A stretch of DNA of 64,000 bases, from positions 186,001 to 250,000 of the forward strand of contig NC_013791.2 in assembly GCF_000005825.2 (NCBI RefSeq). The letters run 5' to 3'. The notes under the pieces are model-generated. The model ran no database searches. It was not told the DNA's origin and saw nothing but the letters and a program-made list of their open reading frames with translations. Both the position numbers and the translations under genes were made by a program. This document shows positions 16,776 to 24,997 of this stretch, piece after piece. The stretch's first letter is position 1; every line of letters starts with the position of its first letter. Source of the stretch: Alkalihalophilus pseudofirmus OF4. Its GTDB lineage: Bacteria > Bacillota > Bacilli > Bacillales > Bacillaceae_D.

Positions 16776-17603
16776 ATGAATGTATCATTATGTACGATTA
16801 CGTTTAGACATCATTTGCACTCATTACAGGAGATTACGACTTGGGCGAGTGACCAAGGATTCAACGGCATTGAATTATGGGCGGTTCATGCTAAAAATGC
16901 AATAGAGGATGCAGCATTTCATAAGAAGAATATGGCTGAAAAAGGGCTGGCCATTAGTATGCTCAGTGATTACCTGCCGCTTAATCAGTCTGTCGAACAA
17001 TTAATAGAAACCACAGAAAGGAGAGCTAATTTACTAAAGCTTTGGGGTACAAATAAATTACGAACCTTTGCAGGACAAAAAGCAAGTGGAGAGGTAACTG
17101 CAGAGGAAAGGAGTCATATTGTAAAGCAGCTCCAAGCCGTTTGTAGAAGTTTAGCAGTGCATAATCAACTCCTATTAATTGAAACACACCCTAATACGCT
17201 GGCTGATACGCTTGAGTCAACGTTGCAGTTAATAGAGGAAGTAGATCATCAAGCCCTGCGAATAAATTACGATGCTCTTCACATGTGGGAGGCAGGCGTG
17301 GATCCAGCTGCTGGCTTCATTGCGCTAGAACCGTATATCGAACATGTTCACTTAAAAAACATTACCTCAAGAGATCACTTACGAGTATTTGCACCTGAAA
17401 ATGTTTATGCTGCAGCTGGAACCCGGGAAGGAATGATTCCATTGTTTGAAGGATGTATCGATTATCAGAGGTTTTTCAGGCTGTTGAGTGATTCTCTTGA
17501 GAAAGTTGAGGTCTCACTTGAATGGTTTGGAGAAGATGTATTTAGTGTGCTGACAAACGACCTAAGACAACTCCTGAAAGTGAATCAGAGGGTAGGAGTG
17601 TAA
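16776..17603 (+). CDS. asbF: 3-dehydroshikimate dehydratase AsbF
   Basis: Converts 3-dehydroshikimate to 3,4-dihydroxybenzoate, the catechol precursor of petrobactin. The 275-aa protein is a sugar-phosphate isomerase/epimerase-type TIM barrel. Metal ligands are suggested by LLIETHPNTLAD (E, H), RINYDALHMWEAG (D, H), YIEHVHLKN (H) and the C-terminal VEVSLEWFG (E). It starts 19 nt after asbE and ends the operon before a strong terminator. Confidence 0.92.
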   Translation: MNVSLCTITFRHHLHSLQEITTWASDQGFNGIELWAVHAKNAIEDAAFHKKNMAEKGLAISMLSDYLPLNQSVEQLIETTERRANLLKLWGTNKLRTFAGQKASGEVTAEERSHIVKQLQAVCRSLAVHNQLLLIETHPNTLADTLESTLQLIEEVDHQALRINYDALHMWEAGVDPAAGFIALEPYIEHVHLKNITSRDHLRVFAPENVYAAAGTREGMIPLFEGCIDYQRFFRLLSDSLEKVEVSLEWFGEDVFSVLTNDLRQLLKVNQRVGV

Positions 17604-17617
17604 TTAAATATAATGAG

Positions 17618-17652
17618 AGAAGGAGGCCGCCAGTTGCAGCCTCCTTCTATTT
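17618..17652. terminator. Bidirectional terminator between asbF and the M20 gene
   Basis: AGAAGGAGGC (17618-17627) pairs with GCCTCCTTCT (17639-17648), with T/A-rich flanks. It lies between convergent genes. Confidence 0.8.
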
Positions 17653-17653
17653 A

Positions 17654-18850
17654 TTATCTATCCTCTCTAGCCACAGTACGATCAAACTCTTCTTTAATTT
17701 CTTTTACATAAGCTGGGTTGGTTAATAAATCATAACCTGTTGCAGCTAGTGTTTTAATACCTAGAATCATCGCTTCAAATCCCCTAGAATCACCAGTGGC
17801 ATCACGGAATCCTTCTGTATGGGCAGAATATGGACAATTCTCCATCTTGATGTAAGGGTGAATAGACGGTGCCACTTGGCTCACATTTCCCATATCTAGT
17901 GAGCCATGGTCTTGGTCTTTTAGAATTTCCTCTGGTGCAACACCAAGAGCTATAAGATTCTCGCAATAAAGCTCAGATAACGTTTCATTCGTCGTAAGGT
18001 TATCGTAGCTAAGTTCATGGTTTGAAATCTTGAATTCACATCCCGTAGCAAGAGCTGCCGCTTCAACACAACTCTTTACCTTTGCTGATGTTTCTTCTAG
18101 CACCTGCTTTTCGTTTGCGCGTACATAAAATTGTGCTTGTGCTCTTGCCGGCACAACGTTTACAACGTCTCCACCGTTTGTGATAATGCCATGAATTCTC
18201 ACATCATCAGGCAAGTGCTGTCTGAGAGAATTAATTAAATTAAACGTTTGTATAACTCCCTCTAGTGCATTTACGCCCTGATCTGGGCTTGCTGCTGCAT
18301 GCGCTGGCTTGCCGTAAAAATCGAATTGTACAGCTTCCATTGCCATAGATGAGCCGCTTCTTTCATGAACACCCGAAGGGTGAACCATTAATGCAGCATC
18401 AAGGTCGTTTAGAAGTCCTTTATCGGCAAAGATTACTTTAGCTCCGTTCGTTTCTTCAGCTGGAGTGCCAAATACGATTACTTCACCTCCGAATTCTGCA
18501 ACCGCTTCTTTTAGAGCAATGGCTGCACCGGTGCCCATCATTCCTATAAGGTTATGTCCACAAGCATGTCCAATCTCAGGCAAAGCGTCATATTCAGCAA
18601 AATAGCCAAGTGTCGGGCCTGGTTTTTCCGAGCGGAATTTAGCGATGAAAGCCGTTTCTAAATCAGCGATATTCGTTTTTACTTCAAACCCATGGGTGCG
18701 AAGTTCTTCAGTGAGAACTTCCATTGCTTTAAATTCTTCGTTTCCAAGCTCAGGGTTCTCCCATATGTATCGGCTGATTTGGGTCCAGTTATCTTTGTGC
18801 TTTTCAACAATTTCAAAAAGAGTATCTTTGTTTAGAGTGTCCTTATTCAT
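17654..18850 (-). CDS. M20 family metallo-amidohydrolase (AbgB/amidohydrolase-like)
   Basis: Zinc or manganese peptidase-fold amidohydrolase of 398 aa, cytoplasmic. Metal-site motifs are EIGHACGHNLIG (HxCGH), GTPAEETNGAK (paired Glu) and the distal YSAHTEGFRD histidine. The insert dimerisation domain includes GKPAHAAASPDQGVNALEG. The M20D subgroup includes aminobenzoyl-glutamate and N-acyl-amino-acid hydrolases, so the substrate is unresolved. The ATG at 18850 follows AGGAGAT. It is monocistronic and convergent with asbF. Confidence 0.85.
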   Translation of the reverse strand: MNKDTLNKDTLFEIVEKHKDNWTQISRYIWENPELGNEEFKAMEVLTEELRTHGFEVKTNIADLETAFIAKFRSEKPGPTLGYFAEYDALPEIGHACGHNLIGMMGTGAAIALKEAVAEFGGEVIVFGTPAEETNGAKVIFADKGLLNDLDAALMVHPSGVHERSGSSMAMEAVQFDFYGKPAHAAASPDQGVNALEGVIQTFNLINSLRQHLPDDVRIHGIITNGGDVVNVVPARAQAQFYVRANEKQVLEETSAKVKSCVEAAALATGCEFKISNHELSYDNLTTNETLSELYCENLIALGVAPEEILKDQDHGSLDMGNVSQVAPSIHPYIKMENCPYSAHTEGFRDATGDSRGFEAMILGIKTLAATGYDLLTNPAYVKEIKEEFDRTVAREDR

Positions 18851-18936
18851 ATTCGCATCTCCTTATATTTCCTTTTAGTTATCCTAGCTTCAGTTTAATA
18901 GAAATAAAAAAAGAAGCAAATCTTTCTAAGAAAGGT

Positions 18937-18962
18937 GTTTAGACTTTTTGAAAAGAGGGTAT
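18937..18962 (+). promoter_or_regulatory. Candidate SigB promoter
   Basis: GTTTAG (18937-18942), a 14-bp spacer and GGGTAT (18957-18962) closely fit the B. subtilis SigB consensus GTTTAA-N12-15-GGGTAT. It lies 36 bp upstream of the small gene at 18999. Confidence 0.6.
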
Positions 18963-18998
18963 GAGTACACAAATAATTGTTGTAAGGTGTGAGGAGAC

Positions 18999-19178
18999 AT
19001 GAAAAGTCATAAGCATCATAAATTAGAGGATCCATTTGTTGCGACCATTCGTGATCCATTGGTGAGGGAGCAGATAAAGCAAATGCTTGAATCCTATTAT
19101 AAAGAGGGCTACCGTAAAGGCTTAGAAGAAGGCCTGCAAAAAAGAAAAGCCCCTATTGAAGAAGCGAAATTAGGCTAA
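18999..19178 (+). CDS. Small basic protein of unknown function, possible SigB regulon member
   Basis: 59-residue protein with an ATG at 18999 after GTGAGGAGAC, a strong ribosome site. It is histidine-rich at the N-terminus (KSHKHHK) and then highly charged, with a predicted helical segment that includes REQIKQMLESYYKEGYRKG. There is no signal or membrane segment. It is flanked by a SigB-like promoter and a terminator, so it appears to be a free-standing gene. I do not recognise the family. Confidence 0.7.
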   Translation: MKSHKHHKLEDPFVATIRDPLVREQIKQMLESYYKEGYRKGLEEGLQKRKAPIEEAKLG

Positions 19179-19189
19179 ATATAAAAGAG

Positions 19190-19218
19190 GCAGACTCATT
19201 AGTTGAGTCTGCTTTTGT
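19190..19218. terminator. Terminator between the small gene and the CBS-ACT gene
   Basis: GCAGACTCA-ttagt-TGAGTCTGC is followed by TTTTGTTTT. It serves the + strand gene and, with less certain flanks, the convergent one. Confidence 0.82.
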
Positions 19219-19219
19219 T

Positions 19220-19852
19220 TTATTCAATTTCTAAAATGCGAAATCCATGCTTTTCAATTTCTGAGGTGACTTTATCAAGGTGAGGAGATTTTTCAATCTT
19301 TATTAGAATCCGGCGAAGATAGGAAGAATCCGCTTCAAATGCGATATCGGATATGATATTAATATCATACTTATGTAGAATTTTTGTGATCGTATGCAGG
19401 GTGCCGGATTGATTATGAACCCCGATCAGAATACGTGTGCCATCAACACCTACCCCGAAACAATCTTCAAGTGTACGCTCTATGAATGAACGCTTAACAA
19501 TCCCCACAAATGTTCCGTTATCTAATACAGGAACAAACGGATATCTTACAATAATGGGAAGACAATCTTCAAAGTGGCTTGCATGAAGATCAACGCTGTC
19601 ATTTGCGCTGACATCAATACAGTTAGAAATTTCATGCTCATAAAGGCTGGTAAGTGTCATTCTATCATCTTGAGTTTCCATATACTCTAAAATAGATCTC
19701 TTGCTCAAAATACCAAGGTAGGAGCCTTCTTCATTCACCACTGGTAAACTGTAGTGAGAGCCTTGCATTAATGATAAAGCCTCTTTAATCGTTATTGAAG
19801 ACTGAAGTAAAGTTAATTCATTCTTTGGAGTCAGACAGTTGCGGATAAACAT
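19220..19852 (-). CDS. CBS-pair plus ACT domain protein (AcuB/CbpA-like)
   Basis: 210-aa cytoplasmic protein with two CBS repeats (about residues 1-60 and 75-130, including HYSLPVVNEEGSYLGILSKR and FVPVLDNGTFVGIVKRSFIE) and a C-terminal ACT domain (about 138-205: GTRILIGVHNQSGTLHTITK). The same architecture occurs in AcuB and in Listeria CbpA, a cyclic-di-AMP binder, so adenine-nucleotide sensing is likely. No acuA/acuC neighbours are present, so the AcuB name is not supported by context. The start follows GGGGGGA. Confidence 0.82.
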   Translation of the reverse strand: MFIRNCLTPKNELTLLQSSITIKEALSLMQGSHYSLPVVNEEGSYLGILSKRSILEYMETQDDRMTLTSLYEHEISNCIDVSANDSVDLHASHFEDCLPIIVRYPFVPVLDNGTFVGIVKRSFIERTLEDCFGVGVDGTRILIGVHNQSGTLHTITKILHKYDINIISDIAFEADSSYLRRILIKIEKSPHLDKVTSEIEKHGFRILEIE

Positions 19853-19949
19853 AAAAATCCCCCCAGGTTGTATAATGTATGTCTATTATACTTTGTTTTG
19901 AGTTGTTATAATATCATAATTTTCAGATTAATTTTCGAGGGAGAAGGGA

Positions 19950-21344
19950 ATGGGAAACATGGGGCAGGAACGAGAGAGCCAAACTATATATAAATCAGTG
20001 AAACCATTGGTTGAACAATATGGACTCGAGGCGGTACCTAGAGACTTACAAACAACCAAGGCATTACAATATACATTTATTCAAATGGCCGTCTCAGTTA
20101 ATGCAGGTAATGTATTGGTTCCTGCTTTAGCAGTGACAGCAGGGGGGCTCACATTTATTCAAGCCGTCTTCTCTACAGTAATAGGAGCAGCGTTAGCTTT
20201 CTTATTTGTCTCCTTTCTATCATTGCCAGGAGCAAAATACGGCATTCCAGCCCAATATTCAATACGAGCTATTCTCGGATATAAGGGAGCGCGTTATGTG
20301 GCCTCTCCTATACGGACGATTACCTCTATGTATTGGTTTGCTGTGCAAACAATAGGAGGAGCTTATTTGCTAAAAGAACTGATTCTGCGATCTTTTAATA
20401 TAAATGTACCTTTTCTGCTCATCGCCCTGATTGCAGCTACAATTATGGCTGTATTAGCGTTAATAGGGTTTGATGCGGTAAAAAGAGCAGCTAACTATTT
20501 CTTGCCTTTTCTTTTTGTTGGTGGTTTGGTCATGTTGTACATCCTTGTAACAAGTGAAGTAGAGGGCAAGAATTTTTCTTTTCTCATTAGTGGTGCTGAA
20601 CGCTCCTATTCTTTTGAAACAGTGACGATGATGTTGTTCTTTGCAAGCCTCGCTTTCGTTCAATATATATCTGGAGTGAGTGCAGCGTCTGATATGGCTC
20701 GCTATGCAAAGAGTGGAAAACATGCATTTACTGGATTATTTATCGGCAATACTGGCGGCTTCTTTTTAACTGCCGTCCTTGGGGCCTATACAGCAGCTTT
20801 AACTGGTGAGGTTAATCCATACGTAGTATCGAGTCAATTGACAGACTCACCAATTTTTTTATTTCTTATTTTAGTGGCTTCCATTGCATCGATGGTGATG
20901 ATAAATATCAGTAATGCCTATACTGGTGGATATAGTTTACTAAACAGTATCCCGAGTCTTGGCAGGGTGAGATGTGCTTTGTTGTTTGGAGCTTGTGCAG
21001 TCACATTAAGTGCCTTTCCGGCTCTTGTAAATGAAGCGCAGTTATATATCTCTTATTTAGGAGTGTTTATTATTCCTCTATCAGCTGTAATTGTAGCTGA
21101 CTTTTTATCTTTGAAAAAGTTAACGTTTGAAGAAGAAGATTTTAGAAAGTTAGCAGAGAACAGCTACCGGTATAATAAATCAGGATTGATTGTATCTGCA
21201 CTTGGAGCTGGAATCTATATACTCATACCTGATCACTGGTCCCCGGGGTTTATGACATTTATAGTGACAGGTCTTATCTACCTCTTCACGGCTCACTACA
21301 TTCATAGAAAAGAAGTGAGACACCCTATTACACGGGTAAGCTAA
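19950..21344 (+). CDS. NCS1-family nucleobase:cation symporter
   Basis: 464-aa membrane protein with about 12 hydrophobic segments, of the cytosine/purine/thiamine permease (NCS1) family. N-terminal SVNAGNVLVPALAVTAGG and central FVQYISGVSAASDMARYA, with the helix-breaking NTGGFF, fit the family. A cytosolic N-terminus of about 45 residues precedes the first helix. Ligand is unknown. It is monocistronic with AGAAGGGA at the start and is divergent from the CBS-ACT gene. Confidence 0.82.
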   Translation: MGNMGQERESQTIYKSVKPLVEQYGLEAVPRDLQTTKALQYTFIQMAVSVNAGNVLVPALAVTAGGLTFIQAVFSTVIGAALAFLFVSFLSLPGAKYGIPAQYSIRAILGYKGARYVASPIRTITSMYWFAVQTIGGAYLLKELILRSFNINVPFLLIALIAATIMAVLALIGFDAVKRAANYFLPFLFVGGLVMLYILVTSEVEGKNFSFLISGAERSYSFETVTMMLFFASLAFVQYISGVSAASDMARYAKSGKHAFTGLFIGNTGGFFLTAVLGAYTAALTGEVNPYVVSSQLTDSPIFLFLILVASIASMVMINISNAYTGGYSLLNSIPSLGRVRCALLFGACAVTLSAFPALVNEAQLYISYLGVFIIPLSAVIVADFLSLKKLTFEEEDFRKLAENSYRYNKSGLIVSALGAGIYILIPDHWSPGFMTFIVTGLIYLFTAHYIHRKEVRHPITRVS

Positions 21345-21420
21345 ATGGATCAAGGCGTCTGAGTTGTTGTTTTCTTAATGTGATTCTATAATTTAACTAA
21401 GATAGACAAGGGGGATTAAA

Positions 21421-22122
21421 ATGAAAATTGAAGTGTGGTCGGATTTTGTATGTCCGTTTTGCTACATCGGCAAACGTCGATTAGAAAAGGCTTTGGAGCA
21501 ATTTGATGATAGAAATGCAGTAGAGTTAATCTTTCGCAGCTATCAGCTAGACCCAGATGCAGAGCGTAACAGTGAAGATCATTTATACGATGTATTAGCC
21601 AAAAAATATGGAATGACTAGAGAGAAAGCAAAAGAAATGAGTGATCAAGTGGCTATGCAAGCGAAAGAAGAAGGGTTAGTATTTAACTTCGATACATCCA
21701 TTCGTACAAATACAGCTGATGCCCACAGGCTTGCACATTTTGCTTATGAACAAGGAAAGGGGCTTGAAGTAACGGAGAGACTGTTAAAGGCTTACTTTAC
21801 TGACTCCCTGCACATAGGTGACCGCGACATTTTAAGCAAACTGGCAGCTGAAGCAGGGGTAGATAAGGAAGAAGCAGAGGAACTGCTATCAAGTGATCGG
21901 TTTAAGGATACAGTTGAGAAAGATCAGCAGGAGGGAATGACACTTGGAGTCAAAGGAGTTCCTTTCTTTGTATTTGAGAGAAAGTATGCTGTGTCAGGAG
22001 CGCAGCCAACTCATGTATTTTTAGATGTATTACAAAAAGTAAAGGAAGAAGCTGCGGTAGATATTTCTACTGAGCAAGAAGTTAGTGATAATGATTGTTC
22101 AGATGGCAGCTGTAATGTATAA
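21421..22122 (+). CDS. DsbA-family FrnE-like thiol oxidoreductase
   Basis: 233-aa cytoplasmic thioredoxin-fold protein. The CPFC active site is at residues 12-15 in VWSDFVCPFCYIGKRR, followed by a helical insertion and the cis-Pro region GVKGVPFFVFERKYAVSGAQ. This is the FrnE/2-hydroxychromene-isomerase-like branch of DsbA. The C-terminus carries a second CX4C (CSDGSC), as in other FrnE proteins that hold an extra redox pair. No signal peptide is present. A probable role is oxidative-stress disulfide chemistry. Confidence 0.85.
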   Translation: MKIEVWSDFVCPFCYIGKRRLEKALEQFDDRNAVELIFRSYQLDPDAERNSEDHLYDVLAKKYGMTREKAKEMSDQVAMQAKEEGLVFNFDTSIRTNTADAHRLAHFAYEQGKGLEVTERLLKAYFTDSLHIGDRDILSKLAAEAGVDKEEAEELLSSDRFKDTVEKDQQEGMTLGVKGVPFFVFERKYAVSGAQPTHVFLDVLQKVKEEAAVDISTEQEVSDNDCSDGSCNV

Positions 22123-22134
22123 GTGAAGTGTCAG

Positions 22135-22164
22135 AAGCTTTGTATTCATGCAGAGCTTTTTTAT
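22135..22164 (+). terminator. Terminator after the FrnE-like gene
   Basis: AAGCTTTG (22135-22142) pairs with CAGAGCTT (22151-22158, one wobble), followed by TTTTATTTT. Confidence 0.65.
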
Positions 22165-22257
22165 TTTGATTATTAGTAATTGACAGGTGAAAATTTTCGT
22201 GGTAATTTAAGTTTACTATTCTGATTAATTTACTTGGTTTTAGGGAGGCTTATTGCA

Positions 22258-23145
22258 TTGAAAAAATTATTATCATTGATGACTGCACTTATTTTAATAT
22301 TGGTATTGGCTGCTTGCGGCGCAACGGAAGATTCAGAGCAGGATAATGAAGAAGTGACAGATAACGAAGAAACAACTGGTGAAAGTGAAGATACTTCTTG
22401 GACGGAAGTTGAAGAGTCAGGCAAATTAGTGGTGGGTACATCTGGAACATATGCCCCTATTACGTATTATAACGAAAGCAATGAGTTAACAGGCTTTGAA
22501 GTAGAGCTTGTCAAAGAGGTAGCAGATAAATTAGGTCTTGAAATTGAATTTAATACAATGGACTTTGATGGGATTCTTCCTTCATTACGAAATGGTCAAA
22601 TTGATGTAGCGGCACATGATTTTGCGATTACTGAAGAACGTAAGGAAACATTTGATTTTGTCATTCCTCATAAATATTCTTACGGATCGGTTGTAGTAAG
22701 GGCTGAAGATGCTGATCGTTTTAGTGACGCTAATGATTTAGAAGGTGTAGATGTGGCACTTGGCTCACTAACAAGTAATTATGCAATTTTTGCTGATAAT
22801 ATTGGGGCAAATGGAACAGCTTATGATGGTGGAACAGAGGCTATTTTACGTGATGTTATGAACGGAAATACGGATGCCTACCTAAACGATCGTTTAGTCC
22901 TGCAACGTACGCTTGATGAATTTGGTGATGACCGCCTAGTAGTGGCTGATCAAGTGAAATATCATGCAACAGAAAGTGCAATGGCTGTGTTAAAAGGGAA
23001 TACTGCTCTTAAAGAGAAACTAGATGAGGCTGTACAAGAGTTAATTGAAGACGGTACAGTAGCGCGTTTGTCTGAGGAGTTTCTTGGTGAGGATGTTTCT
23101 GAGCCTGTTGATGAAGCAGAAGTCGTGGGTCTAGACGGAGAATAA
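22258..23145 (+). CDS. tcyA: Polar amino-acid ABC transporter substrate-binding lipoprotein (cystine type)
   Basis: Extracellular receptor of the transporter encoded by the next two genes. The chosen start is TTG 22258, ten bases after AGGGAGG; it gives a clean lipoprotein signal with lipobox VLAAC. An earlier TTG precedes the ribosome site and is rejected. The SBP family 3 domain starts at KLVVGTSGTYAPITYY and shows GFEVELVKEVADKLGLEIEF and the DLEGVDVALGSLTSNY hinge region. The cystine assignment rests on similarity of the set to TcyABC and the downstream S-box; another polar amino acid is possible. Confidence 0.82.
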   Translation: MKKLLSLMTALILILVLAACGATEDSEQDNEEVTDNEETTGESEDTSWTEVEESGKLVVGTSGTYAPITYYNESNELTGFEVELVKEVADKLGLEIEFNTMDFDGILPSLRNGQIDVAAHDFAITEERKETFDFVIPHKYSYGSVVVRAEDADRFSDANDLEGVDVALGSLTSNYAIFADNIGANGTAYDGGTEAILRDVMNGNTDAYLNDRLVLQRTLDEFGDDRLVVADQVKYHATESAMAVLKGNTALKEKLDEAVQELIEDGTVARLSEEFLGEDVSEPVDEAEVVGLDGE

Positions 23146-23155
23146 GCCAGGATTC

Positions 23156-23190
23156 GAAATACAAAGGACCTTCCTTTGTATTTCTTTTTT
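23156..23190 (+). terminator. Intra-operon terminator between binding protein and permease
   Basis: GAAATACAAAGGA (23156-23168) pairs with TCCTTTGTATTTC (23172-23184), followed by TTTTTTT. It is strong and lies inside the transporter operon, so it probably lowers permease and ATPase expression relative to the binding protein. Confidence 0.85.
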
Positions 23191-23217
23191 TGAGAAATTT
23201 AATAAAGGAGGGGTAGT

Positions 23218-23919
23218 ATGCTTGAATGGTTTAATCAAATTCAGTGGGAGTATTTATATGACCCAGAACTTGCGGTGAATTCACTTCCTTTTTTACTAGA
23301 AGGTTTAAAGGTAACGATGATTATCGCTCTATTTAGTATGGTTTTTGCCCTCATTTTAGGATTACTCTTAGGAATTGCTCGGATGTCAAAGTACTGGTTT
23401 ATCAGATGGCCGGCAAAAATTTATATTTCATTTATGAGGGGAACGCCTTTACTTGTATTTATCTTTATCCTTTATTATGGTATCCCGGTACTAGGGGTTG
23501 AATTTAAGAGTGCCATTGTAGCGGGGATAGTTGGAATCAGTCTTAACTTTGCTGCTTACAATGCCGAAGTGGTTAGATCAGCCATCATGTCCGTTCCGCG
23601 CGGTCAATGGGAGGCAGCTGCTTCACTGCAAATGAGTTATGTTCAAACATTAAGAAGGGTCATTATCCCGCAGGCAACACGAATTGCCTTGCCGCCTACT
23701 TTTAATATTTTTATGGACATCGTGAAAGGTACCTCTCTTGCGTCGGTTATTACTGTCCAAGAATTATTGTACAGCTCAAGACTTGTGGCTGGCCGTACGT
23801 TTGATAGTATGACGATGTATATAACAGCCGCTCTTATTTATTGGGTGGTATGTATTATTATCGGTTATTTCCAAGAAAGATTAGAGAAGAGATATAACCG
23901 TTACTTAAGTAAGCGATAA
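23218..23919 (+). CDS. tcyB: Polar amino-acid ABC transporter permease (cystine type)
   Basis: 233-aa inner-membrane subunit with about five hydrophobic segments. The HisM-type EAA loop is visible in [28 protein letters not shown]. The N-terminal half contains [20 protein letters not shown], conserved in glutamine and cystine permeases. It starts after AAAGGAGGGG and is 14 nt upstream of the ATPase gene. Confidence 0.87.
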   Translation: MLEWFNQIQWEYLYDPELAVNSLPFLLEGLKVTMIIALFSMVFALILGLLLGIARMSKYWFIRWPAKIYISFMRGTPLLVFIFILYYGIPVLGVEFKSAIVAGIVGISLNFAAYNAEVVRSAIMSVPRGQWEAAASLQMSYVQTLRRVIIPQATRIALPPTFNIFMDIVKGTSLASVITVQELLYSSRLVAGRTFDSMTMYITAALIYWVVCIIIGYFQERLEKRYNRYLSKR

Positions 23920-23932
23920 AGGAGGACTCAAA

Positions 23933-24673
23933 ATGATTAATGTATCTAAGCTTAATAAAAAGTTTGACGACAATACCGTTTTAGAGTCTATAGATTTTTC
24001 TGTTGAAAAAGGGGAAGTGGTTTGTTTAATAGGGCCTTCAGGTTCCGGTAAAACAACTCTTCTTCGCTGCTTAAATGTGTTAGAACTGCCTAACAGCGGT
24101 ACGATCACAATAGGTGAGAAAAAAGTAAAATTTGGAGCAAAGAATGTTTCCAAAAAAGATATAAGTGAGCTGCGCGCTTATAGCGGGATGGTCTTTCAAG
24201 GCTTTCATCTCTTTCCGCACAAAACGGTCATGGAAAATATCATAGAGGCTCCTTTAACCGTTAAGAAAGCTAGAAAGAGTACTGTTCTTGCAGATGGGGA
24301 AAAGCTTTTAAAGAAAGTAGGCATGTTTGAACATAAGGATAAGTATCCAGATGCGTTATCAGGAGGACAGCAGCAGCGCGTGGCTATAGCTAGAGCACTA
24401 ATGATGAATCCTGATGTCATGTTGTTTGATGAGCCAACTTCAGCACTAGATCCGCAACTCGTAGGTGAAGTTCTCAGAGTTATCGAAGAGCTGGCTAAAG
24501 AAGGACAGACGATGGTAATCGTAACGCACGAAATGAATTTTGCAAAACGAGTGGCTGATAAAGTATTTTTTATGGATGGCGGGTTCATAGTGGAGGAAGG
24601 TAAGGCAAGAGAGCTGCTTGAACATCCAAAAGAAGCTCGTACGCGAGAATTCTTACAGCTATTAGGCGAATAA
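23933..24673 (+). CDS. tcyC: Polar amino-acid ABC transporter ATPase (cystine type)
   Basis: 246-aa ATPase energising the importer. Walker A is GPSGSGKTT, the signature is [15 protein letters not shown], Walker B is [13 protein letters not shown] and the H-loop is VTHEM. It closely resembles TcyC/GlnQ-type ATPases. It is the last gene of the operon, with AAAGGAGGAC before its ATG. Downstream lies the promoter and S-box leader of the methionine transporter. Confidence 0.88.
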   Translation: MINVSKLNKKFDDNTVLESIDFSVEKGEVVCLIGPSGSGKTTLLRCLNVLELPNSGTITIGEKKVKFGAKNVSKKDISELRAYSGMVFQGFHLFPHKTVMENIIEAPLTVKKARKSTVLADGEKLLKKVGMFEHKDKYPDALSGGQQQRVAIARALMMNPDVMLFDEPTSALDPQLVGEVLRVIEELAKEGQTMVIVTHEMNFAKRVADKVFFMDGGFIVEEGKARELLEHPKEARTREFLQLLGE

Positions 24674-24685
24674 CTCTGAAAACTA

Positions 24686-24714
24686 TTGACATTTCTTTAA
24701 TTCTTTATTATGAT
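24686..24714 (+). promoter_or_regulatory. SigA promoter for the S-box leader
   Basis: TTGACA (24686-24691), a 17-bp spacer and TATGAT (24709-24714), placed about 30 bp before the riboswitch P1 stem. Confidence 0.75.
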
Positions 24715-24746
24715 GAAATAACTTAGAAAATTTGAATAGTTTAAAA

Positions 24747-24911
24747 CTCTTATCAAGAGCGACCGAGGGACAGGCCCTATGACGTCCGGCAACCTCTAAG
24801 TTTCATACTTAGTCGGTGCTAAATCCTGCAGAGCTATGGCTCTGAAAGATAAGAGGTGCGATCTTAATTGTCAAACCTCTTTCTGAATAGGAAGAGGTTT
24901 TTATTTTTGTT
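24747..24911 (+). ncRNA. SAM-I riboswitch (S-box) with transcription terminator
   Basis: The leader holds the canonical S-box core. P1 arms are CTCTTATC (24747-24754) and GATAAGAG (24848-24855). In between lie AAGAGCGACCGAGGGA, GGCCCTATGACGTCCGGCAACC and a P3/P4 region. The expression platform is the hairpin AAACCTCTT/AAGAGGTTT (24873-24881 with 24892-24900) followed by TTTTATTTTT; its 5' arm can pair with the AAGAGG at the P1 3' side. SAM binding would terminate transcription of metNPQ. Confidence 0.95.
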
Positions 24912-24997
24912 TTTACGGAAGTGGATAAGAACTAGAACCAACATACTTATAAAGTTGAGTTTTCAAATAAGATTACTTAGTTTCTGAGGTGGAAATC

